52,118 nucleotides of DNA, taken from NCBI GenBank assembly GCA_944380185.1, contig CALWGV010000082.1, positions 1 to 52,118 on the forward strand, given 5' to 3'. Under the pieces are notes generated by a model. That model did not search any database and had not been told where the DNA came from. It saw only the letters and a program-made list of their open reading frames with translations. This document shows positions 7,076 through 16,580 of the stretch, in pieces. Within the stretch, counting starts at the first letter, position 1. Each line of letters starts with the position of its first letter. Both the position numbers and the translations under genes were made by a program. This DNA comes from an uncultured Lachnospiraceae bacterium (GTDB lineage: Bacteria; Bacillota; Clostridia; Lachnospirales; Lachnospiraceae).

Positions 7076-8840
7076 GACATTGCTTGGTCAGGTAAAGCAG
7101 TATAAGACGGCGTCTTTGCTGACGCCGCTCTTTACCGGCCTGGAGGTGCTCATGGAGGTATTGATTCCCTTTGTGACGGCCTCCATTATTGATAAGGGAA
7201 TTGAGGCCGGAGACATGGGGCAGGTGTATTTTTATGGAGGACTGATGCTGGTCATGGCTTTTTTCAGCCTGACCTTTGCTGTTCTGGCGGGGAGATATGG
7301 GGCCAAGGCTTCGGCCGGCTTTGCCTGCAATCTGCGGGAGGCTATGTATGAGAATATACAGACCTTTTCTTTTTCCAATATCGATAAGTACAGCACGGCC
7401 GGCCTGGTGACGCGAATGACCACCGATGTGACCAACGTACAGAATGCCTATCAGATGATTCTGCGGATTGCCGTTCGCGCGCCGCTAACCTTGATCTGCA
7501 GCATGGTCATGTGCTTTTTTATCAATGGGCACCTCAGCTCCATATTCCTGGCGGCGATTCTTGTGCTGGGTGCGGCACTGATTTTTATCATGCAAAAGAC
7601 CACAAAATTGTTTAACGAGGTGTTCCGGCGCTACGATGATTTAAATGCCAGCGTCCAGGAAAATGTGTCGGCAATCCGGGTGGTGAAGGCGTATGTGCGG
7701 GAGGACTATGAAGACCGCAAATTTGCCGGAGCGGCGCAGAAGATATACAAGCTTTTCGTAAAGGCAGAAGGGCTTCTGGCCCTCAATAATCCGGTGATGA
7801 TGCTTGTGGTATACGGCTGTATCCTGGCTCTGTCCTGGTTTGGCGCCCAGTATATCGTGGCAGGTGACCTGACCACAGGCGAGCTGACCTCCATGTTCAG
7901 CTACGTGATGAGCGTGCTGATGTCTCTGATGATGCTGTCCATGATCTTTGTCATGATCAGCATGAGCACCGCCAGCGGCGCGAGGATTGCCGAAGTATTA
8001 AATGAGACGGCGGATCTGAAAAATCCCAAAGAGCCGCTGACAGAGGTGGAGGACGGAAGCATCGATTTCAATCACGTGAGTTTTTCCTATAAGCAGGGCA
8101 GCGGGGAGGAGACCCTTCACGATATCGATCTGCATATCCGCTCCGGCGAGACCATAGGCATCGTCGGCGGCACCGGCAGCGGCAAGTCCAGTCTGGTCAA
8201 TTTGATCAGCCGGCTTTATGACGTGGATCAGGGCAGCGTATGTGTCGGCGGAAGAGACGTGCGCGACTATGATATGGAAGCGCTGCGTGATCAGGTGGCC
8301 GTGGTGCTGCAAAAAAACGTCCTCTTCTCCGGAACGATCCTCGACAATCTGCGCTGGGGAAAGGAGGACGCTACCGAGGAGGAGGCGAGAGAAGCCTGCC
8401 GCCAGGCCTGCGCCGATGAATTTATCAGCCGTTTTCCCGACGGCTATAATACCTGGATTGAGCAGGGGGGAACCAATGTATCCGGCGGCCAGAAGCAGAG
8501 ACTGTGCATCGCCAGGGCTCTGTTGAAAAAGCCGAAGGTATTGATCCTGGACGATTCCACCAGTGCGGTGGATACGGCCACCGATGCGAAAATTCGCCGC
8601 TCCTTTGCGTCGGAGATTCCCGGGACTACCAAGCTGATTATCGCGCAGCGTGTTCAGAGTGTGCAGGACGCAGACCGTATTCTGGTGCTGGATGACGGAA
8701 AGGTAAACGGCTTTGGCACCCATGAGGAGCTGCTTGCAGAAAACGCCATATACAGAGATATCTATGAGACCCAGACTAAAGGGGGAGGAGATTTTGACGA
8801 ACCGGGGTCAGATGAGGCAGGAAAGGACGGTGAAAGGTGA
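7068..8840 (+). CDS. ABC exporter subunit 1 (degenerate Walker B), heterodimeric multidrug type
   Basis: Fused permease-ATPase half transporter, 590 aa. Residues 1-310 hold six membrane segments; residues about 335-575 are the ATPase. Walker A is GGTGSGKS (367-374), the signature is VSGGQKQR, and Walker B is VLILDDSTS, so the catalytic Glu is replaced by Asp (D496). This substitution marks the degenerate-site subunit of heterodimeric exporters such as BmrC or TM287. The next gene has the normal Glu and must be the partner. It overlaps the marR gene by 8 bases and the partner gene by one base (stop TGA shares its A with the next ATG), consistent with coupled translation. Likely substrates are drugs or hydrophobic compounds, not provable from sequence. 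Confidence 0.93.
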   Translation: MIKTLLGQVKQYKTASLLTPLFTGLEVLMEVLIPFVTASIIDKGIEAGDMGQVYFYGGLMLVMAFFSLTFAVLAGRYGAKASAGFACNLREAMYENIQTFSFSNIDKYSTAGLVTRMTTDVTNVQNAYQMILRIAVRAPLTLICSMVMCFFINGHLSSIFLAAILVLGAALIFIMQKTTKLFNEVFRRYDDLNASVQENVSAIRVVKAYVREDYEDRKFAGAAQKIYKLFVKAEGLLALNNPVMMLVVYGCILALSWFGAQYIVAGDLTTGELTSMFSYVMSVLMSLMMLSMIFVMISMSTASGARIAEVLNETADLKNPKEPLTEVEDGSIDFNHVSFSYKQGSGEETLHDIDLHIRSGETIGIVGGTGSGKSSLVNLISRLYDVDQGSVCVGGRDVRDYDMEALRDQVAVVLQKNVLFSGTILDNLRWGKEDATEEEAREACRQACADEFISRFPDGYNTWIEQGGTNVSGGQKQRLCIARALLKKPKVLILDDSTSAVDTATDAKIRRSFASEIPGTTKLIIAQRVQSVQDADRILVLDDGKVNGFGTHEELLAENAIYRDIYETQTKGGGDFDEPGSDEAGKDGER

Positions 8841-10780
8841 TGGCAGCAGAAAACAGAATGGTAAAAGGACCGATGAATGGTCCGGGGGCGATGCGCGGCA
8901 GCGCCGGAAAAACTGACATGAGGCAGATGCTGCGGGCCATGAAGAGAGTCCTGGGGTATATGCTGAAAAACTATAAATTTTCCTTTCTGATCGTGGTGGT
9001 GTGCATAATCGGCTCGGCTCTGGCCACCTTACGGGGAACATTGTTTATGCAGAGCCTGATCGATGATTATATCGTTCCCTTAACTCAGGCGCAGGTACCG
9101 GACTTTGGTCCGCTGGCGGCAGCTCTCCTGTCTGTGGCGGGGACCTATGCCGTCGGCATCGTCTGCGCCTATGCCTACAATCGGATCATGGTCAATGTGG
9201 GGCAGGGGACGATGCGCAACCTGAGAATTGAGCTTTTCGAGCACATGGAGTCACTGCCGATCCGGTATTTTGACACCCATGCCCACGGCGATATAATGTC
9301 CATCTATACCAACGATGTGGATACGCTGCGCCAGCTGATCGGCCAGAGTATTCCCCAGGTGATCAATTCATCCGTGACGGTCGTTACCTCCTTTGCCAGC
9401 ATGTTTATCCTGGATGTGCCGCTGACGCTGATTACCCTGGCCATGATCTGTGTGATGCTTGCTGTCACTTCCAAAATCGGCACAAAGTCGGCCCTGTACT
9501 TTGCCAGACAGCAGAAGGATCTGGGAGCGGTCAACGGCTATATCGAGGAGATGATGGACGGCCAGAAGGTGGTAAAGGTATTTTGCCATGAAAAAAAGAG
9601 TCTGGAGCAGTTTCGCGTGCTCAATGAAGAGCTGCGGGAAAGTGCTGACAAGGCCAATACCCTTTCCAACATTACAATGCCGGTCAACGGAAACCTGGGA
9701 AATATCAGCTACGTTCTCTGTGCTGTGGCGGGGGCCGTGCTGGCTCTGGGCGGCTACTCCGGACTGACGCTGGGGACGCTGGTGTCATTTCTGACGCTCA
9801 ACAAGAACTCCACCCAGCCGGTCAGCCAGATCAGTCAGCAGATGAACAGCATCGTCATGGCCATGGCCGGGGCGGAGAGGGTCTTCCAGCTGCTGGATGA
9901 AGAGCCGGAGACGGACAACGGCTACGTGGAGCTGGTAAACGCCAGAGAAAACGCCGATGGCAGTCTTACGGAGACGAAAGAACGAACCGGAGTCTGGGCC
10001 TGGAAGCATCCCCACCGAGCAGACGGTACGGTGACCTACACAAAGCTTCAGGGAGATGTGACCTTCCACAATGTGGATTTTGGCTATGATGAGAACAAGA
10101 TTGTCCTCCATGGCATCGAGCTCTACGCCACGCCGGGGCAGAAGATCGCCTTTGTGGGAAGTACCGGCGCCGGAAAGACCACGATTACCAATCTGATCAA
10201 CCGCTTTTATGATATTGCCGACGGCAAGATCCGCTATGACGGCATCAATATCAACAAGATTAAGAAGAGTGATCTGCGCCGTTCTCTGGGGATGGTTCTC
10301 CAGGACACCCATTTGTTTACCGGGACAGTGATGGAGAACATCCGATACGGCAGGCTGGAGGCCAGCGATGAGGAATGCATGGCGGCGGCCAGACTGGCCG
10401 GGGCAGACAGCTTTATCCGCCGGCTGCCGGATGGCTATCAGACGAAGCTTTCGGGGGACGGGGCCAACTTAAGTCAGGGACAGAGACAGCTCCTTGCCAT
10501 TGCCCGGGCGGCGGTGGCCGATCCGCCGGTATTGATTTTGGATGAGGCCACCTCCTCCATCGACACACGCACCGAGGCTTTGGTGCAGGAGGGGATGGAT
10601 CGTCTGATGAACGGGCGCACCACCTTTGTCATTGCGCACCGTCTCTCCACCGTCAAAAACGCCGACTGCATTATGGTGCTGGAGCAGGGGAGAATCATCG
10701 AGAGAGGCACCCACGATCAGCTGATTGAGCAGAAAGGACGTTATTATCAGCTCTATACCGGCAATACCATAGGCGGCTAA
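8840..10780 (+). CDS. ABC exporter subunit 2 (catalytic), heterodimeric multidrug type
   Basis: Partner half transporter, 646 aa. There is a roughly 40-residue N-terminal extension, six membrane segments to about residue 330, then the ATPase. Walker A is GSTGAGKTT. The signature is LSQGQRQL, with Gln in place of the second residue Gly. Walker B is LILDEATSS with the catalytic E569, followed by the H-loop in VIAHRLST. A charged insertion (about 365-400, GYVELVNARENADGS) precedes the nucleotide domain. The ATG at 8840 overlaps the upstream stop; a GTG at 8837 is also in frame. Together with the upstream subunit it should form one asymmetric efflux pump in the cytoplasmic membrane. Confidence 0.93.
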   Translation: MAAENRMVKGPMNGPGAMRGSAGKTDMRQMLRAMKRVLGYMLKNYKFSFLIVVVCIIGSALATLRGTLFMQSLIDDYIVPLTQAQVPDFGPLAAALLSVAGTYAVGIVCAYAYNRIMVNVGQGTMRNLRIELFEHMESLPIRYFDTHAHGDIMSIYTNDVDTLRQLIGQSIPQVINSSVTVVTSFASMFILDVPLTLITLAMICVMLAVTSKIGTKSALYFARQQKDLGAVNGYIEEMMDGQKVVKVFCHEKKSLEQFRVLNEELRESADKANTLSNITMPVNGNLGNISYVLCAVAGAVLALGGYSGLTLGTLVSFLTLNKNSTQPVSQISQQMNSIVMAMAGAERVFQLLDEEPETDNGYVELVNARENADGSLTETKERTGVWAWKHPHRADGTVTYTKLQGDVTFHNVDFGYDENKIVLHGIELYATPGQKIAFVGSTGAGKTTITNLINRFYDIADGKIRYDGININKIKKSDLRRSLGMVLQDTHLFTGTVMENIRYGRLEASDEECMAAARLAGADSFIRRLPDGYQTKLSGDGANLSQGQRQLLAIARAAVADPPVLILDEATSSIDTRTEALVQEGMDRLMNGRTTFVIAHRLSTVKNADCIMVLEQGRIIERGTHDQLIEQKGRYYQLYTGNTIGG

Positions 10781-10831
10781 AGCGGGAGAAGAGAGTCAGC
10801 GAGTGACTCTGGCAGATTGTCCGGCTCGCAA

Positions 10832-10874
10832 CCTTTGCCCAAATATGCTAAGATAGATAATGTCAGGGCAAAGG
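10832..10874. promoter_or_regulatory. 9-bp inverted repeat around the start region of the orphan response regulator
   Basis: CCTTTGCCC (10832-10840) and GGGCAAAGG (10866-10874) are perfect arms flanking an AT-rich stretch holding the -10-like GATAAT (10856-10861). The right arm abuts the GGGGGAG ribosome site. It could be an operator, or a hairpin that hides the ribosome site. No good -35 was found. Confidence 0.45.
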
Positions 10875-10884
10875 GGGGAGCCGG

Positions 10885-11601
10885 ATGCGAATATTGATTG
10901 CGGCGGACAGAAGAAAGGCGGCAGTCGGGCTGCGAAGTGGCCTGAGGCGCCGCGGATATGAGGCGGAGTGTTTTTCTGACGAAGAAAAGGCGCTGGAGAT
11001 TGCCCTGGGGGGAGGATATGATCTGCTGCTGTTGGATATTGTCGAATCGGAAAATCGAAACATACTTTTGCGGAATCTGAGGCACCGGGGCTCTATGCTC
11101 CCGGTGCTGTTTTTGACGCGTCGGGGAATGGTGGAGGATAAAATCATAGGACTGGACAGCGGAGCCGACGACTATCTGACCAGGCCGTTTGGGTGGGAGG
11201 AGCTGGCAGGACGGATTGACAATCTGATCGACTGGAGGAGGCAGAGCCGGAAGCAGCGGCTTTCCTACGGGGATATTTTTCTGGATATCATCACGCAGGA
11301 TCTGTGCAGGGGGGATATCTGTATTCGCCTGGGTTTCAAGGAATATGAAATGATGAAGTGCATGATTCAGCACAGCGGTCAGATCTGTCCCAAAAAAATG
11401 CTGTGGGCGCGAGTATGGGGACCGGAGGGTGTAAACAGCTATAACAATGTGGAGGTATACATCTCCTTCCTGCGAAAAAAACTGGCGTATCTGAAGACCA
11501 AGGTTCGTATCCGAACCATGCGCAACAGAGGCTACCGGCTGGAGGTGAGGGGAGATCCCCCTCCTCTGGTCATGGCGGCTGACGAGCAGGACGGAGGATG
11601 A
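10885..11601 (+). CDS. OmpR-family response regulator, orphan and partly degenerate
   Basis: 238-aa protein with an N-terminal receiver (1-115) and a C-terminal winged helix (about 130-228, ending RTMRNRGYRLE). The phospho-acceptor D51 (DLLLLDIV) and T78 are present. The usual acidic pair after strand 1 is reduced to AADRR (only D8), and the invariant Lys is Arg (R100 in YLTRPF). Such receivers are often not controlled by ordinary phosphorylation. No histidine kinase gene is adjacent. It follows the ABC exporter by 104 bases with its own leader and is convergent with the FtsX-family permease. Its target is unknown; the neighbouring exporters are candidates. Confidence 0.85.
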   Translation: MRILIAADRRKAAVGLRSGLRRRGYEAECFSDEEKALEIALGGGYDLLLLDIVESENRNILLRNLRHRGSMLPVLFLTRRGMVEDKIIGLDSGADDYLTRPFGWEELAGRIDNLIDWRRQSRKQRLSYGDIFLDIITQDLCRGDICIRLGFKEYEMMKCMIQHSGQICPKKMLWARVWGPEGVNSYNNVEVYISFLRKKLAYLKTKVRIRTMRNRGYRLEVRGDPPPLVMAADEQDGG

Positions 11602-11645
11602 GGGGCTGCAGAGGGAATTCCCTCAGATTCGGCCCTGCTTTCTTC
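11602..11645 (+). terminator. possible terminator after the response regulator
   Basis: GGGGC closes with GCCCT around an internal 14-bp palindrome (GAGGGAATTCCCTC, 11611-11624), and is followed by the T-rich stretch TGCTTTCTTCTTT. The T tract is interrupted, so this is moderate evidence. Confidence 0.45.
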
Positions 11646-11660
11646 TTTGCGGCATAGAAT

Positions 11661-11712
11661 TGCGCCCTCCATGACAGCCGGCTTGTTTTCGGCGGCTATC
11701 ATGAAGGGCGCA
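11661..11712. repeat. long imperfect hairpin between convergent genes
   Basis: TGCGCCCT (11661-11668) pairs with AGGGCGCA (11705-11712). Inner arms CATGA/TCATG and AGCCG/CGGCT continue the stem over a loop rich in T. It sits between the convergent regulator and permease genes and may act as a roadblock or terminator for both, though T runs are lacking. Confidence 0.45.
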
Positions 11713-11727
11713 CATTGTCTCGCGGAT

Positions 11728-14700
11728 TTACTCCACACTCTTTAGGGATTCCACCATGTCGATTTTCTTTAAGCTGTAGTACATGATGAAGTTGACAAAG
11801 GCGGCGAAGAGGAAGGTAATCAAAATGCTGTACACATAGCTGAGGGGCTGAATGGTTCTGCCGAACATGACCATGTCCACCTCCAGGGTCAGAATCATGT
11901 AGCGATGGAGGAAGAAGCCGAACACAAGACCGAAAATGCAGCCGCATATGGTCAGCAGCACATTTTCGCGGTAGACGTATTCCGCCACCTCTATATTGTA
12001 AAAGCCCAGTACCTTCAGCGTGGCCAGTTCTCTGCGCCTTTCCGTGATGTTGATATTGTTCAGATTGTAGAGAACTACGTAGGCCAAAAGACCGGCTGCG
12101 ATGATCAGCACCCAGACGACCAGGTCGAGGGCATGCATCATATCCTGGACCTGTTCATTGAGACTGGAGATCAGAGTTACGCCGGTGATGTTGTCCATAT
12201 CGAGGAGACGGCTGCTGAGCTCCTCCTCGGTGAGAGAAGTCCCCTCATCCAGGTTCAGAAAGAGGGTGTTGTACACCGGCGCCTCACCGTAAAGTGTCTC
12301 ATAGGTGTCAGGCGTCATGTACAGATAGTTGTACATGTAGTTCTCTGCGATGGCGGAGATGGAGGCCGTGTAGCGGCGGCTGTCTCCATCCTGGATGGTG
12401 ATGGTATCGCCTACGGAGAGCTCCAGCATGGAGGCCAGCTTTTCGGTGATGATGACGCTTCCGTCCTCCAGCTCGTATTGCTCATCGGTGACGCGATCCT
12501 TGAGGATGACAAAGTCTGTCAGATTGTCCGTGGATTCAGGGACAAAGAGATTGACCGACTTGGTGACGCCGCCGGATTCCACATCGATAGCCAGCTGGCG
12601 CACTTCCAGAGCCTCGGCGATTCCGTCGATATTTTGCACATCGGTGAGAAGCTGCGCGCGTTCTTGCGTGTCTGCGCTGTCATCAATGCTGGCATAGGCG
12701 TCATAAACCCAGATATTCCGATATTGATTCTGTATGATGGTCTGAATCGAATCCCGCAGGCCGAAGCCGACCATCAGTAGCGCCATACAGCCTCCGATGC
12801 CGAATACTGTCATGAAGAAGCGTTTCTTATAGCGGAAAAGATTGCGGACGGTGGCCTTGGAGGTAAAGCTCAGCCGGCTCCATAAAAAGGGAATCCGTTC
12901 CAGAAATACTCGCTTGCCCTGCTTGGGAGCAGCCGGGCGCATCAGAGAGGCGGGGCTGGCCAAGGTTTCCTTGATGCAGGCAAAGAGAGTGGCTGCTGTG
13001 GTGCACAGGACAGCGATTACGGTGGACATCAATCCGTATTGCACGTTAGGCGGAGTCAGCCTGTAGGGAAGATTCAAATACAATAGCCCGTAGGCGCTTA
13101 AGATTACCTGAGGCAGGACATATTCGCCCACGATTACGCCGATTACGCTGCCCAGAAGGCTGGCGCTCAGAGCGTAGAGAATATATTTGCCGGCGATGGC
13201 GATCTTGCCGTAGCCCAGAGCCTTCATGGTGCCGATCAAGGTCCTCTGTTCTTCCACCATTCGGGTCATGGTGGTCAGACTGACCAGTGCAGCCACCAGG
13301 AAAAAGATGACGGGGAAAACTTCCCCCACCGCGCCGATGCGATCTGCATTCTGGTCGTACTCGGCATAAGCCTGGGTGCCGTTTCGATCCAGCACATACC
13401 ACTGCGGATCTTCCAGCAGGCTCAGCTCATATTCGGCATCGGCAATATCCTCCTCAGCCTGGTTGAGCTTGGCCTCGTTGTCGGCGATCTCCTGCTCAGC
13501 CTCGGCTTTCTGCTGATAGTATTCCCTCCAGCCGTCCTCCAGGTCCTGTTTGCTCTGCTCCAGGGCGGCCCGGTTTTGCTCCAGCTCTTCCTTGGCGGCG
13601 TTCAGCTCCTCGTAGCCGCTGTCAATCTGCTGCTGGGCCACTTCCAGCTGTACGGAGGCGGAGATCAGTTCTCGGTTGCCTTCCTCCAGCTGAGCCTTCC
13701 CCTCTTCCAGCTGGCGCTCAGCCTCGTCCAGCTGAGCCTTGGCATCGGCCAGGGCAGCTTCGCCGTCGGCGATCTGCTGCTCCAAGGGAGCAATGAGCGC
13801 TTGGGTTTCTTCATAGCCGGTGACGGTGGCATAGGCGATCATCAGGCTGGCAATATCCTCGGGCGCCATAAGTATGAGTTCATTGTAGGTGGCTTCGCTG
13901 ATCTGGCCATCGGCGTACAGCTCCTCGACATAGGTCTGCCAGGAGAGAAGACTGGTGGTATCGCTGATCAGACGGTTGGCATAGCCCTCCAGAAGCGTAC
14001 GTCCGTACACGGTGTCGCCGGCCTCGGGGCTGCCGATGCCCTCCACTCGGGTTACTGCGCTCTGATAGCTGTCTTCCCCGGATGAGATCGCTTCTTTGGC
14101 TGTCTCCAGCTGATCCTTGGCGTCGGCCAGCTTCTGCTCATTGAGCTGATAGGTGATCTTGCCGTCGGTCAGCTGTTTTTCTGCATCGGCAATTTTCTGC
14201 GCATTGGCGTCATACTCAGCTTTGCCGGCGTTGTATTCTTCCCAGCCAGCGTCCACATCAGCCTGGGAGTCGATCAGCAGCTGTTCATTGGCCCGGATTT
14301 GCGCCTCTCCGTCAATCAGCTGGGACTCTCCGTCAGCGATCTGATCCTCTGCATCCTGCAGCTCGGCCTCCGCATCGACTAACTGCTGTCTGGCATCGTC
14401 CAGCTGCTGCCACCCATCGGCCACTTCCTGTTTGGACTGCTCAAGCTCCCGGTAGGGCTCATCGGTCAGCTCGTGATAGCGGATATCGCAGCGCTCTTCG
14501 GATATGGCCTCAATGGCATCCTGTACTTCGTCCACCACACTGTCGTATTCGTCGGTCATGGCCATCAGATCATCGGCCTGATCGGTGGTCACATAGATTT
14601 GAGAATATGTATCCGTCGTGAAAGCCTCGGGGATCAGAGCCACGAAGCCGGTCACATCGCCATTGCCGATGCTGGCTGAGCCGCGCTCCCAGGACAGGTA

Positions 14701-15231
14701 CATCGGGGAGAGGCCGAAGCCGACGATGGTGTACTCCCGCCGGACCAGTGTCTCAGACAGGTCGTCTCCGCTGCCGCCGCGCAGGGTGATGGTGTCTCCA
14801 ATCTCATAGTCGCCGTACATCAGGAAGGCTTCATCCAGGAGACACTCGCGGTCTGTCTCGGGGAGCCTGCCTTCAGAGATATAATACCGGCTGATATCTC
14901 CGGTCAGAGACTGGACGGTGGCTACAAGGGATTCCTCATCGGTTTCCACAAAAGCGTCCACGCTGTACAGACCATAGGCTTCCGTGACGCCATCGACCTG
15001 ACGGATGGCGTCCAGGTCATCCTCGGACAGGCCCAGGGTGCTGAGAATGCGGATATCCATAAAATTAGTGTCATCGTAATACGCGTCTGCCGACAGCCGC
15101 ATGTCGGGTTCGGAGGCGCGCACACCGGCGAAGAAGGCCACGCCCAGAGCTACGATAAAAAAAATCGACAGATACCGGGGCAGAGATCTTCGGATTTCCA
15201 CGAAAAAGTCTTTCCATTGCATTTTTGTCAT
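11728..15231 (-). CDS. FtsX-family ABC permease with very long extracytoplasmic coiled coil
   Basis: 1167-aa membrane protein of the MacB/FtsX permease superfamily. Order: TM1 about residues 18-38; an extracytoplasmic domain; two coiled-coil arms (about 260-400 and 480-600) with a non-coil tip between them; three TMs (about 620-780); a second FtsX half with a TM near 810, a soluble domain, then three TMs ending at KKIDMVESLKSVE. The coils are nearly perfect heptads of the form (Q/E)(L/I)x(D/E)(A/G)xx, for example QLVDAEA, ELQDAED, QIADGES, QLIDGEA. It lies 4 bases after its ATPase gene. Long extracellular coils of this kind suggest contact with the cell wall or a surface partner, or mechanotransmission; the transported or regulated target is unknown. 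Confidence 0.88.
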   Translation of the reverse strand: MTKMQWKDFFVEIRRSLPRYLSIFFIVALGVAFFAGVRASEPDMRLSADAYYDDTNFMDIRILSTLGLSEDDLDAIRQVDGVTEAYGLYSVDAFVETDEESLVATVQSLTGDISRYYISEGRLPETDRECLLDEAFLMYGDYEIGDTITLRGGSGDDLSETLVRREYTIVGFGLSPMYLSWERGSASIGNGDVTGFVALIPEAFTTDTYSQIYVTTDQADDLMAMTDEYDSVVDEVQDAIEAISEERCDIRYHELTDEPYRELEQSKQEVADGWQQLDDARQQLVDAEAELQDAEDQIADGESQLIDGEAQIRANEQLLIDSQADVDAGWEEYNAGKAEYDANAQKIADAEKQLTDGKITYQLNEQKLADAKDQLETAKEAISSGEDSYQSAVTRVEGIGSPEAGDTVYGRTLLEGYANRLISDTTSLLSWQTYVEELYADGQISEATYNELILMAPEDIASLMIAYATVTGYEETQALIAPLEQQIADGEAALADAKAQLDEAERQLEEGKAQLEEGNRELISASVQLEVAQQQIDSGYEELNAAKEELEQNRAALEQSKQDLEDGWREYYQQKAEAEQEIADNEAKLNQAEEDIADAEYELSLLEDPQWYVLDRNGTQAYAEYDQNADRIGAVGEVFPVIFFLVAALVSLTTMTRMVEEQRTLIGTMKALGYGKIAIAGKYILYALSASLLGSVIGVIVGEYVLPQVILSAYGLLYLNLPYRLTPPNVQYGLMSTVIAVLCTTAATLFACIKETLASPASLMRPAAPKQGKRVFLERIPFLWSRLSFTSKATVRNLFRYKKRFFMTVFGIGGCMALLMVGFGLRDSIQTIIQNQYRNIWVYDAYASIDDSADTQERAQLLTDVQNIDGIAEALEVRQLAIDVESGGVTKSVNLFVPESTDNLTDFVILKDRVTDEQYELEDGSVIITEKLASMLELSVGDTITIQDGDSRRYTASISAIAENYMYNYLYMTPDTYETLYGEAPVYNTLFLNLDEGTSLTEEELSSRLLDMDNITGVTLISSLNEQVQDMMHALDLVVWVLIIAAGLLAYVVLYNLNNINITERRRELATLKVLGFYNIEVAEYVYRENVLLTICGCIFGLVFGFFLHRYMILTLEVDMVMFGRTIQPLSYVYSILITFLFAAFVNFIMYYSLKKIDMVESLKSVE

Positions 15232-15235
15232 GATA

Positions 15236-15940
15236 TCACCACTCGATCTTTTCTACCGGCATGGGGTCGGGATTCATACGCATGTTGTTTACACGGCCGT
15301 TTTTGATTTCGATAACACGGTCTGCCATAGGAGCGATGGCAGAGTTGTGAGTGATAACGATGACGGTCATCTTTTTTTCCCGGCAGGTGTCCTGCAGAAG
15401 CTTCAGGATTGCCTTGCCGGTCTGATAATCCAGAGCGCCGGTGGGCTCGTCGCACAGGAGAATTTTTGGGTTTTTGGCCAGGGCTCTGGCGATGGAGACC
15501 CGCTGCTGTTCGCCGCCCGAAAGCTGAGCCGGAAAATTGCCTGCCCTGTCGCTCAGCCCGACCTCGTTTAGTACGGTGCGGGCATCCAGATGATCTTTGC
15601 AGATCTCCAGAGCCAGCTCCACATTTTCCAGGGCGGTCAGGTTGGGAACCAGGTTGTAAAACTGGAAGACAAAGCCGATATCCTCCCGGCGGTAGCGGGT
15701 CAGCTGTTTTTCATTGTAGGCAGTGATATCGGTACCATCCACGGTGATGACGCCGGAGGTGGCTTTGTCCATGCCTCCGAGAATGTTGAGCACGGTGGTC
15801 TTGCCGGCTCCGCTGGGGCCCACGATCACTACGAACTCTCCTTTTTCAATATCGAAATGAATGCCGTCCACGGCATTGATGGTGACTTCACCCATCTGGT
15901 AGACTTTTCTGACGTTCTTGCAGCTGACAAATGCACTCAT
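15236..15940 (-). CDS. MacB/LolD-type ABC transporter ATPase
   Basis: 234-aa ATPase that powers the adjacent FtsX-family permease. Walker A is GPSGAGKTT, the signature is LSGGEQQR, Walker B is [11 protein letters not shown], and the switch His lies in VIVITHN. The TGALD form is typical of the MacB, LolD and BceA class, whose pumps usually drive conformational work on lipids, peptides or extracytoplasmic proteins. It is the first gene of a two-gene leftward operon, and the permease start is 4 bases downstream. The 205-base gap to perR should hold its promoter on the minus strand; I did not find a convincing one. Confidence 0.93.
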   Translation of the reverse strand: MSAFVSCKNVRKVYQMGEVTINAVDGIHFDIEKGEFVVIVGPSGAGKTTVLNILGGMDKATSGVITVDGTDITAYNEKQLTRYRREDIGFVFQFYNLVPNLTALENVELALEICKDHLDARTVLNEVGLSDRAGNFPAQLSGGEQQRVSIARALAKNPKILLCDEPTGALDYQTGKAILKLLQDTCREKKMTVIVITHNSAIAPMADRVIEIKNGRVNNMRMNPDPMPVEKIEW

Positions 15941-16071
15941 GTAATATCCTCAACCCTGTTTGCCGAAAAGCTGTAACAGTTCTTTCTATATATTAAGGTT
16001 TCTGTAAGAATATTATAACACTGTCCTATTGCCTCGTGTGTAAAAAAACTATAAAATCCCCCGATTTCCCT

Positions 16072-16122
16072 TTGACAAAGCGGAAAAAATACTTTATACT
16101 ATAACAGTAACAATTCTCGTTA
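16072..16122 (+). promoter_or_regulatory. perR promoter with PerR/Fur-box-like operator
   Basis: TTGACA (16072-16077), 17-base spacer and TATACT (16095-16100) place the start near 16107. Directly after it, TAACAAT-T-CTCGTTA (16108-16122) is an imperfect 7-1-7 repeat of the Fur/Per-box type (5 of 7 positions paired). This fits autorepression. Confidence 0.65.
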
Positions 16123-16145
16123 TTATTTTAATAGGATGTGAGTTC

Positions 16146-16580
16146 ATGAGAGCATTGAAGTACAGCCGCCAGAGAGAGAGCATTTTGGAGTTTTTGCAGG
16201 GCAGAGACGACCATCCCACGGCGGATACCGTTTATATGAATATACGCAGGATTTACCCGAATATCAGTCTGGGGACGGTATACCGCAATCTTTCGCTCCT
16301 TGCCTCCCTGGGGGAGATCAGGCGGATCACCTGCGAGGACGGAGCGGATCGTTTTGATGCCGTCACAAAGCCCCATTATCATGTGGTGTGCCGGCGCTGC
16401 GGCAGGGTGGAGGATCTGCATATGAAATGGGAGGAGGATGAGGACAGGCGAGCAGCCGATATATACCGGGGACGGATTGAGGGACATACCACCTGTTTTT
16501 ACGGAATCTGCGCCCGGTGCCTGGAAGAGGAAAGCTGCGGAGAAAAAAATGAAAAAAACAGCTTGACAGCTATGGCATAA
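16146..16580 (+). CDS. perR: Fur-family peroxide regulator, PerR-like
   Basis: 144-aa metal-dependent repressor. The winged helix covers residues 1-75, with recognition region ISLGTVYRNLSLLASLGEI. The dimerisation domain carries H77/H79 and the structural zinc cysteines C82-x2-C85 and C122-x2-C125. The assignment as PerR rather than Fur rests on context: two rubrerythrin genes follow, with a palindrome in their promoter. PerR senses peroxide through iron-catalysed His oxidation. It has a consensus promoter and an operator-like repeat at its own start. Its stop codon lies inside the promoter of the next gene. Fur or Zur function cannot be fully excluded without binding data. Confidence 0.85.
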   Translation: MRALKYSRQRESILEFLQGRDDHPTADTVYMNIRRIYPNISLGTVYRNLSLLASLGEIRRITCEDGADRFDAVTKPHYHVVCRRCGRVEDLHMKWEEDEDRRAADIYRGRIEGHTTCFYGICARCLEEESCGEKNEKNSLTAMA

